Assembly: GCF_035916875.1 (NCBI RefSeq)
Contig: NZ_JAXUHN010000081.1
Span: forward strand, 58,764 to 122,763
Source of the DNA: Methylomicrobium sp035916875
GTDB lineage: Bacteria; Pseudomonadota; Gammaproteobacteria; Methylococcales; Methylomonadaceae
Length of the DNA: 64,000 nt
Reading direction: 5' to 3'
Below, in pieces: positions 8,766-18,408 of this stretch (within the stretch, counting starts at the first letter, position 1; each line of letters begins with the position of its first letter). The notes below the pieces were generated by a model. It was not told where the DNA came from and searched no databases. It saw nothing but the letters and a program-made list of their open reading frames with translations. Both the position numbers and the translations under genes were made by a program.

Positions 8766-10997
8766 TCACAGTTTTTGCCAACGCAAGCGATTCGCATTGC
8801 TGACCACGGTCAGCGACGACATTGCCATTGCCGCGCCCGCAATCATCGGATTCAGAAGAATGCCTGTGAACGGATACAACAGACCGGCCGCGACCGGGAT
8901 ACTGATCGTGTTGTAGAAAAATGCGCCGAACAGATTTTGTTTGATATTTTTGACGGTGAGCTGCGACAGCCGTATCACTTCCGGCACTTTCAACAACGAG
9001 CCTTGCAGGATCACCACATCCGCACTTTCGATTGCGACATCGGTGCCGGTGCCGATTGCGAGGCCGACATCGGCTTGCGCGAGCGCCGGCGCATCGTTGA
9101 TACCGTCGCCGACCATGCCCACCGTTTCACCCTGCAATTGCAGTTCCCTGACCACCGCCGCCTTATCCTGCGGCAGCACTTGCGCTCTGACTTCGGTAAT
9201 GCCGGCTTCTTTCGCGATCGCCTGGGCGGTGATGAGATTGTCGCCGGTTACCATCAACACCCGGATGCCCAGCTCGTGAAGGCGCTGCACAGCGGTGGCC
9301 GAGTCGTGTTTGATCGGATCGGCGACCGAAATGATGCCGGCGAATTTGTCATCGACGGCCAGCAGCATCGGAGTTTGTCCTTCTGCGCACAAGGCTTGGA
9401 ATTTGGCGTCATAGCGCTCGATGTTAATGTTCTTTTGCTCCATCAGCGCTAGGTTGCCGAAAACGATGCGGCGGCCGCCCTGCGTCGCTTCAACGCCGTG
9501 TCCCGCAATTGCGGCAAATTGCGTGGTTTTCTGCGGCTGAACCGCCTTCTCCTTGGCTGCCGCCAATATGGCCGCGGCCAAGGGATGTTCGGAACCGGAT
9601 TCGAGGCTTGCCGCCAGTTGCAGCACGTCGGTTTCGGAAAATTCGCCGGCTCCTTCGATCGATACGACCTTCGGTTTGCCCTGAGTGACCGTGCCGGTCT
9701 TGTCCAGGATCAGACAGGTCAGCTTGCCGGCCGACTGCAAGGCATCGCCCTTGCGGATCAGAATGCCTGTTTGCGCGGCCTTGCCGACCGCGACCATCAC
9801 CGAGATCGGCGTCGCAAGCCCCAACGCGCACGGGCAGGCGATCACCAACACGGTCATCGAGGTGACGAACGCATAGCCCAGGGCCGGGTCGGGACCGAAG
9901 CCATACCATACCAGAAAGGTGAATAGCGACAATGAAATCACCACAGGCACAAAGACCGCCGATATCCTGTCGGCCAGGCGCGCTATCTCCGGCTTGCTGT
10001 TCTGCGCCTGGCGCACGCTGTGAATGATTTGCGCGAGCGCGGTGCCGCGGCCGATCCGGGTCGCCTTGAACAAGAAACTGCCGGTCTGGTTCATCGTGCC
10101 GGCGGCGACTTCGGAGCCGGCCGTTTTTTCGACCGGCATCGGTTCGCCGGTCAGCATCGATTCGTCAACGTTCGAATGGCCCTCGATCAAGACGCCGTCG
10201 ACCGCGATTTTTTCGCCGGGACGCACCCTGAGGGTCTCGCCGAGGCCGACTTCCTCGATCGGCACATCGAGTTCCTCGCCGTTCCGTATCACCCGCGCAG
10301 TGCGCGGCTGCAGGCCGATCAATTGGCGGATCGCCGAAGAGGTCTTGCCGCGCGCCATCGTTTCAAGGCCGGAACCCAGATTGATGAACGCCAGGATCAC
10401 GACCGCAGCTTCGAAATAAGCATGTTTGGCCGTTGCCGGCAATAGGCCGAAATAATCGATCACGATGCAGGAATAAAGCCAGGCCGCGCCGGTGCCGATC
10501 GCAATCAGCGTATCCATGTTCGCCTGCCCGGACTGCAAAGCCTTCAGCGCGCCTTGGTAAATATGCGTTCCCGAATAAACCAGTACCGCCAGGGTCAGCA
10601 CTGCGACTTCCGGCCAAAACCAGCGTCCGGTCTTGGAGTCCATGTCCGGCAGCCAGCCGGTATATTCGAGCAGCATCAGCAAGGCGCCGAAGCTTCCGGC
10701 GACCGCCGCTTTTTTCAACAGCGTTCGAAAGCGCGCCAGTTCTTGCTGTTCCTGCGCGGCTGGATCTTCGAAGCCTTCCATCACGGCCGCCTCGTAGCCG
10801 GCGTCCTTGACCGCCTTGATCAACAATTCCGGATCGATCTGTCCTTTCACGGTCGCGGAATGATCCGCAAAATTAACGCCGACTTCGATCACGCCCGGGA
10901 CTTCGGTCAGCGCGCTTTGGACGACACTGACACAACCGGCGCAACTCATGCCCAAAATCGACAAGCGCAGCTCGTCTGCCGTTTCTTCTTTGCTCAT
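8766..10997 (-). CDS. copA: Cu(+)-exporting P-type ATPase
   Basis: 743-residue P1B-type ATPase of the inner membrane. One N-terminal heavy-metal domain carries GMSCAGC (residues 16-22). The transmembrane metal site is CPC (388-390), the phosphorylated aspartate is D432 in DKTGTVTQGKP, and the actuator motif is TGEP (about 283). The SEHPLAAA and MVGDGINDAPALAQAD motifs are intact. CPC together with a GMxCxxC domain indicates monovalent copper. A good ribosome site (GGAGAG) precedes the ATG. The copper chaperone gene lies 26 bases upstream in the same direction. Methanotrophs import much copper for particulate methane monooxygenase, so export capacity is expected. Confidence 0.93.
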   Translation of the reverse strand: MSKEETADELRLSILGMSCAGCVSVVQSALTEVPGVIEVGVNFADHSATVKGQIDPELLIKAVKDAGYEAAVMEGFEDPAAQEQQELARFRTLLKKAAVAGSFGALLMLLEYTGWLPDMDSKTGRWFWPEVAVLTLAVLVYSGTHIYQGALKALQSGQANMDTLIAIGTGAAWLYSCIVIDYFGLLPATAKHAYFEAAVVILAFINLGSGLETMARGKTSSAIRQLIGLQPRTARVIRNGEELDVPIEEVGLGETLRVRPGEKIAVDGVLIEGHSNVDESMLTGEPMPVEKTAGSEVAAGTMNQTGSFLFKATRIGRGTALAQIIHSVRQAQNSKPEIARLADRISAVFVPVVISLSLFTFLVWYGFGPDPALGYAFVTSMTVLVIACPCALGLATPISVMVAVGKAAQTGILIRKGDALQSAGKLTCLILDKTGTVTQGKPKVVSIEGAGEFSETDVLQLAASLESGSEHPLAAAILAAAKEKAVQPQKTTQFAAIAGHGVEATQGGRRIVFGNLALMEQKNINIERYDAKFQALCAEGQTPMLLAVDDKFAGIISVADPIKHDSATAVQRLHELGIRVLMVTGDNLITAQAIAKEAGITEVRAQVLPQDKAAVVRELQLQGETVGMVGDGINDAPALAQADVGLAIGTGTDVAIESADVVILQGSLLKVPEVIRLSQLTVKNIKQNLFGAFFYNTISIPVAAGLLYPFTGILLNPMIAGAAMAMSSLTVVSNANRLRWQKL

Positions 10998-11023
10998 GGC
11001 TACTCTCCGGTGTTCAAAATTGT

Positions 11024-11233
11024 TTATTCGACCGTGAAACCGGCCTCTGCAATTGCTGCCTTGATCGCATCCAAATTGGTTTTCGCGGCATCATAGTCGA
11101 CTTCGACCTTTTTTTCCTTGCTTGAGGCGGCGACCGAGAGCACGCCATCGATCGCTCCCACCTTGCCTTTGACATTCGTCTCGCAGCCTCCGCATTTCAT
11201 CCCTGTTACCGTCAACTCAATTGATTCAGCCAT
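11024..11233 (-). CDS. copZ: Copper chaperone / heavy-metal-associated domain protein
   Basis: 69-residue single HMA domain. The metal-binding motif GMKCGGC lies near residue 10. The start at 11233 is chosen because GAGG precedes it at good spacing and the family begins there; the frame is open further upstream without homology. It lies 26 bases before copA and is presumably co-transcribed, delivering Cu(+) to the pump. The symbol is by analogy; a MerP-like role cannot be excluded from the sequence. Confidence 0.82.
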   Translation of the reverse strand: MAESIELTVTGMKCGGCETNVKGKVGAIDGVLSVAASSKEKKVEVDYDAAKTNLDAIKAAIAEAGFTVE

Positions 11234-11366
11234 GTTAGTTATCCTCGTGGTCTCAAATTCGAACTTTATATCATAACTCGACTGAAACCGGATAATCATG
11301 ATATAAATGGACGAAGCAGGAGTAGGCGCGGCTTACTTTGCTTGGCGAAACCCCTTTGTGTAAATC

Positions 11367-11990
11367 ATGGAATTAAAAACACTAACCAATCAAACCATCG
11401 CGCTGGCGGGAGTCGCGCAGGCAGCGGCGCTGGTGCAGCAGTTGGCGACACGAGGAACTTGCGATCAGGATGCACTGACCGCCAGCATCGGCAGCGTGCT
11501 GAAAATCGATTCCGACAGCGTGGCCGATGTTTACGGCGGGTTGAGCGGCCTGAAGCTTGGACTCAAGCAATTGCAGTCGCAGATGACCGGTTACAAGATC
11601 GACAATCCCGAGCAGGCTCGTTATGCCGCCACTCTGGTGTTCCTAGAAAACCAATTGTCGTCGCGCAAAGATTTGCTCGATGCGATCCGCGTAGGCGTCG
11701 AGAAGGCTCAGTCGCAAAGCGAGCATTTCGGTTTGCTGCATGAAAACGTCCTGGCCAATCTCGGCGAGGTTTATCACGGCACGATCAGCACCCTGCAGCC
11801 TCGCATCATGGTCAACGGCGAGCAAGTCTATCTGTCGCGCCCCGATACCGTTAACAAGATCAGAGCCTTGCTGCTTGCCGGCATCCGCTCGGCGATCTTG
11901 TGGAAGCAATGCGGCGGCGCGCGCTGGAAATTCATTTTCTACCGCAAAAAAATGCAGAAAGAGCTGGAAGGCCTGCTGAAGCAGATTTGA
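11367..11990 (+). CDS. hflD: High-frequency lysogenization protein HflD homologue (DUF489)
   Basis: 207-residue helical protein matching the HflD (YcfC) family. Visible family features include the N-terminal QTIALAGVAQAAALVQ helix and the C-terminal RALLLAGIRSAILWKQCGG segment. In E. coli HflD associates with the membrane and binds the lambda CII regulator; its general role is unclear. There hflD lies between mnmA and purB. Here it is followed after 7 bases by an ABC transporter, so the usual neighbours are absent. Confidence 0.85.
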   Translation: MELKTLTNQTIALAGVAQAAALVQQLATRGTCDQDALTASIGSVLKIDSDSVADVYGGLSGLKLGLKQLQSQMTGYKIDNPEQARYAATLVFLENQLSSRKDLLDAIRVGVEKAQSQSEHFGLLHENVLANLGEVYHGTISTLQPRIMVNGEQVYLSRPDTVNKIRALLLAGIRSAILWKQCGGARWKFIFYRKKMQKELEGLLKQI

Positions 11991-11997
11991 TGCCGCG

Positions 11998-12933
11998 ATG
12001 ACCGTTCTTATCGAAGCCAACCATCTGTCCCGTTATTACGGCGGCCATTGCGCGGTCGATGATGTCAGTTTTACGCTGAATCAAGGCGAAGTGCTCGGTC
12101 TGCTTGGACCGAACGGCGCCGGCAAGACCACTACGATGCAGATGCTGTGTGGCAATTTGGCGCCCAGCACCGGGCAAATCCGGATCAACGGCATCGATCT
12201 GCTCGACCGACCGAAAGCGGCCAAGCGCCATCTCGGCTATCTGCCCGACACGCCGCCTCTATACCGGGATTTGACGGTCAATGAGTTTTTGACTTACTGC
12301 GCCGAATTGCATGGGGTCGATAAAAAAATGATTCCCGTCGCGGTCAAACGGGCCCGGGAGCGTTGCGGCCTGGACGAGATGCAGACCCGGCTGATAGGCA
12401 ATCTGTCCAAGGGTTTTCAACAGCGCACCGGCATTGCGCAAGCGATTTTGCACAATCCGAAAGTGATCATTCTGGACGAGCCGACGGTCGGTCTCGATCC
12501 CTTGCAAATCCGCGAGATTAGAGCCCTGATCCGCGAACTCGGCCAGGAACACGGCATCATCTTGTCGACCCATATCCTGACCGAAGTCGAAGAATCGTGT
12601 ACGCATGTTCAAATCATTCAACAAGGCCGGTTGATTCTGAATGAAACGATCGCCGGTTTGCAGCGGCAAATGCACAGTTGCGCCTTGGATGTTATTACTC
12701 GCAATCCGCCGGATCTGAAGGCGCTGTCGGCCTTGCCTGGGGTATTGTCGATCGAGTCGTTGAGCGGCAATCGTCTGCTCGTGCATCACGGTGTTCATGA
12801 CAACCCCGCAAAGCAGCTCGCCGAACTCATCGTCGCGTCCGGCTGGGGTCTGGAAGAGCTCGCGCCGGTCAAAAAGTCGCTCGAGGACGTGTTTATTCAA
12901 TTGACCCGGGAGACAGGGGAACATTCGGGATGA
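11998..12933 (+). CDS. ABC transporter ATP-binding protein (GldA-like)
   Basis: 311-residue ATPase with Walker A GPNGAGKTTT, the signature region NLSKGFQQRTGIAQA (an LSKG variant of LSGG), Walker B VIILDEPTVGLDP and switch histidine STHI. The C-terminal extension and gene order match the GldA/GldF/GldG-type export system. The stop overlaps the permease start by four bases (ATGA), so the genes are coupled. The substrate is unknown. Despite the name there is no evidence for gliding here. Confidence 0.85.
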   Translation: MTVLIEANHLSRYYGGHCAVDDVSFTLNQGEVLGLLGPNGAGKTTTMQMLCGNLAPSTGQIRINGIDLLDRPKAAKRHLGYLPDTPPLYRDLTVNEFLTYCAELHGVDKKMIPVAVKRARERCGLDEMQTRLIGNLSKGFQQRTGIAQAILHNPKVIILDEPTVGLDPLQIREIRALIRELGQEHGIILSTHILTEVEESCTHVQIIQQGRLILNETIAGLQRQMHSCALDVITRNPPDLKALSALPGVLSIESLSGNRLLVHHGVHDNPAKQLAELIVASGWGLEELAPVKKSLEDVFIQLTRETGEHSG

Positions 12934-13688
12934 AAATGGCCTTCACGATCGCCGCCCGCGAATTCAAATCTTTGTTTTTGTCGCCGCTGGCCTGGACCCT
13001 GCTCGCGATTCTCCAGGTGATTCTGGCCTTTCTGTTTCTGACCCAGGTCGAAACTTTCAACATGCTGCAACCGAAACTGGCCGGGCTCGACAATGCGCCG
13101 GGCTTGACCGATATCGTCGTGACGCCGCTGTTTGGCAATGCCGGCATCATTCTGCTGCTGGTCACGCCGCTGCTGACGATGCGGCTGGTCACCGAGGAGC
13201 GCCGCAATAAAACGCTCGCGCTGCTGTTGTCCGCGCCGATTTCGAATGCCGACATCGTGGTCGGAAAATATCTCGGCGTGGTCGGCCTGTTGGCGATCAT
13301 GGTCGTGTTGACAGCGGCGATGCCGTTGTCCCTGCTGATCGGCGGCGACCTGGATCTGGGCAAATTCGCCGCGAACCTGTTGGCGCTGACGCTGCTGGCC
13401 GCCGCTTTCGCGGCGACCGGGCTCTATACCTCCTGCATCGCCGGGCATCCGACCATTGCGGCGATGAGCGCCTTCGGTTTGCTGCTGTTGCTGTGGATTC
13501 TGGACTGGACCGCCGGTATGGGCGAACAGCGCGCCTATGTCTTCGAGTATCTGTCGATATTGCGGCATTTTCAGAATATTCAGAGCGGCCTGATCAGTAC
13601 CACCGACATCGGTTATTTCTTGCTGTTTACGGTGATTTTCCTTGTGCTGAGCATTCGCCGCCTCGATTACGACCGCCTGCAAAAATGA
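12930..13688 (+). CDS. ABC transporter permease (GldF-like)
   Basis: 252 residues with about six hydrophobic segments, beginning with the N-terminal AREFKSLFLSPLAWTL sequence common to ABC-2 permeases. The segment RLVTEERRNKTLALLLSAPIS is a typical cytoplasmic motif of this family. It overlaps both neighbours by four bases, giving one tightly coupled unit of ATPase, permease and GldG-like protein. Confidence 0.83.
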   Translation: MKMAFTIAAREFKSLFLSPLAWTLLAILQVILAFLFLTQVETFNMLQPKLAGLDNAPGLTDIVVTPLFGNAGIILLLVTPLLTMRLVTEERRNKTLALLLSAPISNADIVVGKYLGVVGLLAIMVVLTAAMPLSLLIGGDLDLGKFAANLLALTLLAAAFAATGLYTSCIAGHPTIAAMSAFGLLLLLWILDWTAGMGEQRAYVFEYLSILRHFQNIQSGLISTTDIGYFLLFTVIFLVLSIRRLDYDRLQK

Positions 13689-15031
13689 AACTGACGCGCC
13701 ATGTGCATCAACAAATCCGACTGAAAAACCGGCTTTCGACACTGGTCTTGCTGTGCGCGCTCGGCGGAGTCGCCTGGCTCAGCACACGCTATTCGTATCA
13801 GGCCGATTGGACCCGGACCGGCGCGAATACGCTGTCGCCGGCGACACAAAAGTTGTTGCAGGCGATGCCGGGCCAGGTCAATATCACCGCCTATATCAAA
13901 AGCGGCTTGCCTATCCGTCTGCAAATCGCGCATTTGATCGACCGTTATTCGCACCTGAAATCTGATTTGAAGCTCGATTTCATCGACCCGAACAACGATC
14001 CGCAAAAAGCCCGCGAACTGAATATCGGCGAGGAAGGCTTGGTCGTGGTCGAGTACCAGGGCCGCAGCGAGAAACTGACCTTTATCGACGAGGCGACGCT
14101 GACCAATGCCTTGCTGCAGCTGACGCACGCGGAAGACCGCTGGGTGACCTTTTTGAGCGGGCACGGCGAACGTGCCCCGGAAGGCGAGGCCAATTTCGAT
14201 TTGAACCGCTTCGGCAAGGAACTTAAGCGCCGCAGGATCAATGCGCAAACGGTCAATCTGGCCAGGCTGCCGGCGATACCGAACAACTCCGCGCTGCTGG
14301 TAATCGCCTCGCCGACCGTTGCGCTGTTACCCGGCGAAATCGAGATCGTGAAGCAATACATTCAACGCGGCGGCAACCTTCTGCTGCTGACCGATCCCGG
14401 CGATCACATGCTCAATTTTATCTGGCCTGTGCTCGGCATTCATCCGTTGCCCGGCCAGATCGTCGACAAGGCCGCCAAACTAGCCGGCATCGACGATCCA
14501 AGCTTCGTGATCGTCAGCGAATATAATCACCATCCGATTACCCGTAACTTCCAGACGCTGACGGTGTATCCCGCCGCTGCGGGCTTCGGCATCGACGAAG
14601 ACATTGCTTACGAAAGCACCTCTCTGTTCAGTAGCGGCGCCGAGTCCTGGACCGAAACCGGCCCTATGACCGGCACGGTCCGCTTCGAACCTGACGGCGC
14701 TGAAAAGCAGGGGCCGATCACATTGGCCTACGCGCTGACACGCAATCTGGACGATAACAATCAGCAGCGCATCGTCGCGGTCGGCGACGGCGATTTTCTC
14801 GCGAACACCTATATCGGCAATGCCGGCAATCTGGATATGGGGCTGCGCATGGTCAACTGGCTGATTCACGACGACCGTTTCATCGATATTCCCGCCAAGA
14901 CCGCGCCAGACCGGACCCTGAAGCTGACGACGACGAGCGTCTCGGTGATCGGCTTCGGTTTTTTGATCGTGCTGCCGCTTGGCCTGCTCGGCACCGGCTT
15001 TGCGGTCTGGCGCCGACGCAGACGGCGGTGA
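13685..15031 (+). CDS. GldG-like ABC transporter accessory membrane protein
   Basis: 448 residues from the ATG at 13685, which overlaps the permease stop. An N-terminal transmembrane helix is followed by a large extracytoplasmic domain with the family sequence NTLSPATQKLLQAMPGQVNITAYI, a central FLSGHGERAP, LLLLTDPGDH and VGDGDFLAN. A C-terminal helix ends in an Arg-rich tail. This is the ABC-type uncharacterised auxiliary component (GldG). Related operons often continue with a DUF4340 protein; none is seen here before the convergent oxidase operon. Confidence 0.82.
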   Translation: MKLTRHVHQQIRLKNRLSTLVLLCALGGVAWLSTRYSYQADWTRTGANTLSPATQKLLQAMPGQVNITAYIKSGLPIRLQIAHLIDRYSHLKSDLKLDFIDPNNDPQKARELNIGEEGLVVVEYQGRSEKLTFIDEATLTNALLQLTHAEDRWVTFLSGHGERAPEGEANFDLNRFGKELKRRRINAQTVNLARLPAIPNNSALLVIASPTVALLPGEIEIVKQYIQRGGNLLLLTDPGDHMLNFIWPVLGIHPLPGQIVDKAAKLAGIDDPSFVIVSEYNHHPITRNFQTLTVYPAAAGFGIDEDIAYESTSLFSSGAESWTETGPMTGTVRFEPDGAEKQGPITLAYALTRNLDDNNQQRIVAVGDGDFLANTYIGNAGNLDMGLRMVNWLIHDDRFIDIPAKTAPDRTLKLTTTSVSVIGFGFLIVLPLGLLGTGFAVWRRRRRR

Positions 15032-15118
15032 GCTGCAGCGCCATTTTTTACGATGAGACATTGCGGGCAACTCTTCAATCAGCGCATAAGCATTTCTCCC
15101 CTCCCATCACCCCTGCTT

Positions 15119-15142
15119 AAAAAAATTGCCCTGCAAGGGCAA
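15119..15142 (-). terminator. Rho-independent terminator of the terminal oxidase operon
   Basis: Perfect 6-bp stem TTGCCC/GGGCAA (15126-15131 with 15137-15142) and a 5-nt loop. On the minus strand it is followed by a run of seven T (15125-15119). It lies 78 bases beyond the cytochrome c stop, which fits termination of the minus-strand operon. Confidence 0.7.
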
Positions 15143-15219
15143 AAGCCGAAAGCATAGGGGAGAGTGTTAGGAAAGTTAATTCTGAACTCATCCCAATGCC
15201 ATCCATGTTTGCTAAAACG

Positions 15220-15864
15220 CTACTTCATGTCCTGATAATAAACCCCCAATTCTTCGATTTCCTTTTCGGTCAGCGTTTTCGCGATCAAACGCATTTTGCC
15301 GTAGACATCATTATGCCGGCTGGCGTCCTTGAAAGCGTTTAATGTTGCGCTCAGATAGTCGGCCTGCTGTCCGGCCAGCGCAGGAATGTCCAGTTTCTGG
15401 CCTTTGCCGTCATTTCCATGGCAGACTTCGCAAGGAACGAGCAGGCGCTCGTTGTCGCCTTGGGTGACCAAGGTTTCGGCATTTTTGAGATCCGCCGAGT
15501 CATAAGCTGCGGGCGAGGCGGGCTGGGAGGCGAACCAGGCCGCCAGATCCGCCATATCCTGTTTGCTTAGGCCCTTCGCGATACCGGTCATGATTGGATT
15601 GTCGCGGCTGCTGTCGGCATAATCCTGCAATTGTTTGAACAAATAAGTCGGCAATTGTCCTGCCAGCGATGGAAAAGCCGGCGTTTCACTGATGCCGATG
15701 GTGCCATGGCAGGCGGTGCAGGGGGCGGCCAGTTCCCTGCCTTTCTGCGCATTGCCGGCTTTGACGAAGTTCAGCTGTTCCGGAGTCCAGGCCACCTGGG
15801 ATGAAGGCGCGGCGCTTGCCAATGCTGGAGCCGCTAAAATCAGAGAGAGCAATAATCTGTTCAT
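15220..15864 (-). CDS. Dihaem cytochrome c (c4-like)
   Basis: 214-residue periplasmic cytochrome with a signal peptide (MNRLLLSLILAAPALASA) and two haem-attachment motifs, CTACH and CEVCH, in two similar halves, as in cytochrome c4. The start at 15864 is chosen because the signal peptide begins there and it is 2 bases after the oxidase subunit I stop. It probably carries electrons to the adjacent oxidase. Last gene of the operon, followed by a terminator. Confidence 0.87.
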   Translation of the reverse strand: MNRLLLSLILAAPALASAAPSSQVAWTPEQLNFVKAGNAQKGRELAAPCTACHGTIGISETPAFPSLAGQLPTYLFKQLQDYADSSRDNPIMTGIAKGLSKQDMADLAAWFASQPASPAAYDSADLKNAETLVTQGDNERLLVPCEVCHGNDGKGQKLDIPALAGQQADYLSATLNAFKDASRHNDVYGKMRLIAKTLTEKEIEELGVYYQDMK

Positions 15865-15866
15865 AC

Positions 15867-17489
15867 TCAGTATCCCCAAGGACTGGAACCGTAAGTTTTC
15901 ATCAAAAAGAACTGCGCGATCGGATAACCGAACGCGATCAGCATGTACCCGGCAATCACCCAGTTCCACATCGAAAAGCTGTTCAGATAGGCCGGCAGCG
16001 ACTTAACCTCGTGGATCGGCTCTGCATACTCGACTTCGCCGTCATAGGTTTCGGTCACATGAAACTGGGTCTTCGCGAGGATATAGATCAACAGCCCCGC
16101 CGAAGCGACCAAGACCAAGCCGCCGAAAATCATCGTAATCTCGTAAGGCTCCCAGGACAACGTCAGCAAATTGTTGTAGTTGACTTTGTCGATCCGCCGC
16201 GGCTGACCGAGTAGTCCGAGGATGTGCCAGGGCGTGGTCAAAATCACCATGCCGATGAACCAGGTCCATAGCTGGATCAACGCCAGATTGTTCGAAAACA
16301 ACGGCTTGCCAGTCAATACCGGCCAGAAATAGTAGGCAATACCGAAATACATGATAATGGTGGTGCCGCCAAAAATCAGGTGGAAGTGACCGGACACCCA
16401 GGCGGTGTTATGGATCATCGCATTCATCGCATAGCTGGCGTTGATCAGGCCGCCGAAGCCACCGAAGATCAGCATTAACAAGCTCAGAATGATCGCCAGC
16501 ACCAAGGGGTTGGTCCACGGCAGTGCCCCGATCCAGCCGAACAGGCCCTTGCCGCCATTCAGACGCCCGGCAATTTCCAAGGAAGCAATCACCGTGAAGC
16601 CGGTAATGAAGGTCGGCAAAGTTACCACGAAGGTGCCGACGGCGTGCAGCAGTTTCCATCCGCTGCCTTGCTCGGGGTCCATGTATAAATGGTGAAAACC
16701 GATCGGCAGACTGAACACGACCAATACAATGAATGCGGCACGTGCCATCTCGTCGGTGAACAGGTAGCCGCCCGCCTGTTTCGGCACCAGACAATAAAAT
16801 GCGGTATAGGCAGGAATCAGCCAGAAATACACGATCGGATGCAATGTCCATGCGAACAGCGTACGCGCGAGGCCGGCGTCGATCGTATCTACCCAGCCGA
16901 GCACCCATGGAATCAACTGGAACAACACTTCGGCGGCAACGCCGGCGCTGGTCCAAAGCCAGAGGATCGCATTCGCGGTGGTCGCGAACATCGCGAGCGG
17001 CACCGGCTGATCCGGATTGGCTTTTTTCCACTGCATGTACATGACCAGCATCGACACACACCAGAACCAGGAACCGACGACCAGCAAGGTCGCACCGATA
17101 TAAAACAGCACGTGCGCCTGCATCGGCGGATAAAAGGTGTATAGCACCGAGGCGGCGCCGGTCAGCAAAGGCAGGGCGGCCAGCACGACGCCGGTCAGCG
17201 AGACCCAGAAACCGGCCCAGGCAAAGGTCTTGTTCCACACCGGCAGCTTTAGCGTCGTGGTCGCGACATAATAGCCGAAGCCCATAATGAAAAACGTGGT
17301 CAGCACGAACGCCATCAATACACCGTGGGTACTGGTCGAGGCGTAATAGACCTCTCGCGATTGGATCCAGCCAATGAAGCCGCTACGCTCAATCACCTGA
17401 TAGATGCCCATCAGGCAGGCCAGCGCGAACGCGCCAAAGGCAACCCAAAAATGGGTCAGCGCCAGTTTTTTTTCAATTGCATTATTCAT
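15867..17489 (-). CDS. ba3-type cytochrome c oxidase, subunit I
   Basis: 540-residue haem-copper oxidase subunit with about 13 hydrophobic segments. The family-B pattern HPIVYFWLIPAYTAFY in the binuclear centre and the haem-ligand motif VSGHFHLIFGG are visible. The start at 17489 has a strong ribosome site (AAGGAG), and overlaps the end of subunit II by eight bases. It reduces O2 to water with electrons from cytochrome c. Family-B oxidases are usually high affinity, which would suit methanotrophs at low oxygen; the affinity itself is inference. Confidence 0.88.
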   Translation of the reverse strand: MNNAIEKKLALTHFWVAFGAFALACLMGIYQVIERSGFIGWIQSREVYYASTSTHGVLMAFVLTTFFIMGFGYYVATTTLKLPVWNKTFAWAGFWVSLTGVVLAALPLLTGAASVLYTFYPPMQAHVLFYIGATLLVVGSWFWCVSMLVMYMQWKKANPDQPVPLAMFATTANAILWLWTSAGVAAEVLFQLIPWVLGWVDTIDAGLARTLFAWTLHPIVYFWLIPAYTAFYCLVPKQAGGYLFTDEMARAAFIVLVVFSLPIGFHHLYMDPEQGSGWKLLHAVGTFVVTLPTFITGFTVIASLEIAGRLNGGKGLFGWIGALPWTNPLVLAIILSLLMLIFGGFGGLINASYAMNAMIHNTAWVSGHFHLIFGGTTIIMYFGIAYYFWPVLTGKPLFSNNLALIQLWTWFIGMVILTTPWHILGLLGQPRRIDKVNYNNLLTLSWEPYEITMIFGGLVLVASAGLLIYILAKTQFHVTETYDGEVEYAEPIHEVKSLPAYLNSFSMWNWVIAGYMLIAFGYPIAQFFLMKTYGSSPWGY

Positions 17490-18009
17490 GGCTCGCGTCT
17501 CCTTGAGGATGTTTGAGCACATCCCACTGCGCCTTGCTGATCACCTTGATGTTGTTCCACATGTGCGCATGGCCCATGCCGCAATATTCGTTACAGAGCA
17601 ACGGATAGGCGCCCGCGTGATGCAGCACGGTCTTGACCTCGGCGACATAGCCCGGCACGATCATCGTACTCATGTTTGTCATCGGAATATGCACGCCATG
17701 TATCACGTCCTGGCTGACCATCCGAAACGTCAATGGCGTTTCGGTCGGCAACACGATGTCTTGCGGATAAAAACCGTAACGGCCCGCAACAATCCGCACC
17801 GTGATATGGCCGGAGGCATCCTCTTCGATGCCGATCCTGTCCTCCGCAAATTCACTACTCAAATGCAGGGAAGCGGAGTCGATCGTTTCGACATGACTCG
17901 GCGCATGAATACCATGAAAAAACGCCGAGGCGAGAATTACAGATACAAACAGGCCGGTAATTCCAAGCGCGATCGTCGCCCATTTTTTTTCCAGTTGATC
18001 AATATGCAT
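17482..18009 (-). CDS. ba3-type cytochrome c oxidase, subunit II
   Basis: 175 residues with one N-terminal membrane anchor (about 10-32) and a periplasmic cupredoxin domain. The CuA site is CNEYCGMGHAHM near the C-terminus, with an upstream histidine in DVIHGVHIP. The short single-helix architecture is that of ba3-type subunit II. GAGGAGG precedes the ATG, directly after the stop of the small membrane protein gene. Confidence 0.88.
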   Translation of the reverse strand: MHIDQLEKKWATIALGITGLFVSVILASAFFHGIHAPSHVETIDSASLHLSSEFAEDRIGIEEDASGHITVRIVAGRYGFYPQDIVLPTETPLTFRMVSQDVIHGVHIPMTNMSTMIVPGYVAEVKTVLHHAGAYPLLCNEYCGMGHAHMWNNIKVISKAQWDVLKHPQGDASHE

Positions 18010-18018
18010 GCCGCCTCC

Positions 18019-18171
18019 TCAACCGATCGGGCCGCGCGGCAAAAACACGCCGTAATACATGAACAGCCAGGCTAGCGCCATCGCGCCGCCGACGGTCAAC
18101 ATCAATACCCAGGTGCCGACCGGAGAACTTGCCAGAATCTTTTGCCGCTCTTCTTCGCTTAACTTGCTCAT
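18019..18171 (-). CDS. Small single-helix membrane protein, probable oxidase subunit IIa
   Basis: 50 residues, found by translating upstream of subunit II. The soluble start MSKLSEEERQKILASSPVG is followed by one hydrophobic helix (WVLMLTVGGAMALAWLFMYY) and a short GVFLPRGPIG tail. The stop is 9 bases before the subunit II start, with the subunit II ribosome site in between. Small single-helix subunits of this kind occur in ba3 oxidases, so this is probably the operon's first gene. The ribosome site is weak. Confidence 0.75.
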   Translation of the reverse strand: MSKLSEEERQKILASSPVGTWVLMLTVGGAMALAWLFMYYGVFLPRGPIG

Positions 18172-18408
18172 ATCATGCTATCTCAAGAAAGTTGGAATGA
18201 ATAAAAACCGGCCAAAAAATAGATGGATTTTCGACGCGATTTGTGACGCATTTTTTCTTCTACGTATCAAACTTATTAATTCGTTAGCAATTGTACGGTC
18301 TTTAAGGGATTAAATTCCACTTAATTTTCATGGAAAATAGCAACGTAATGATTTATCTGTTTTTACGATTATTAATCGGTGGAAAAAAGAATCTCTAAAT
18401 TTTACCCG

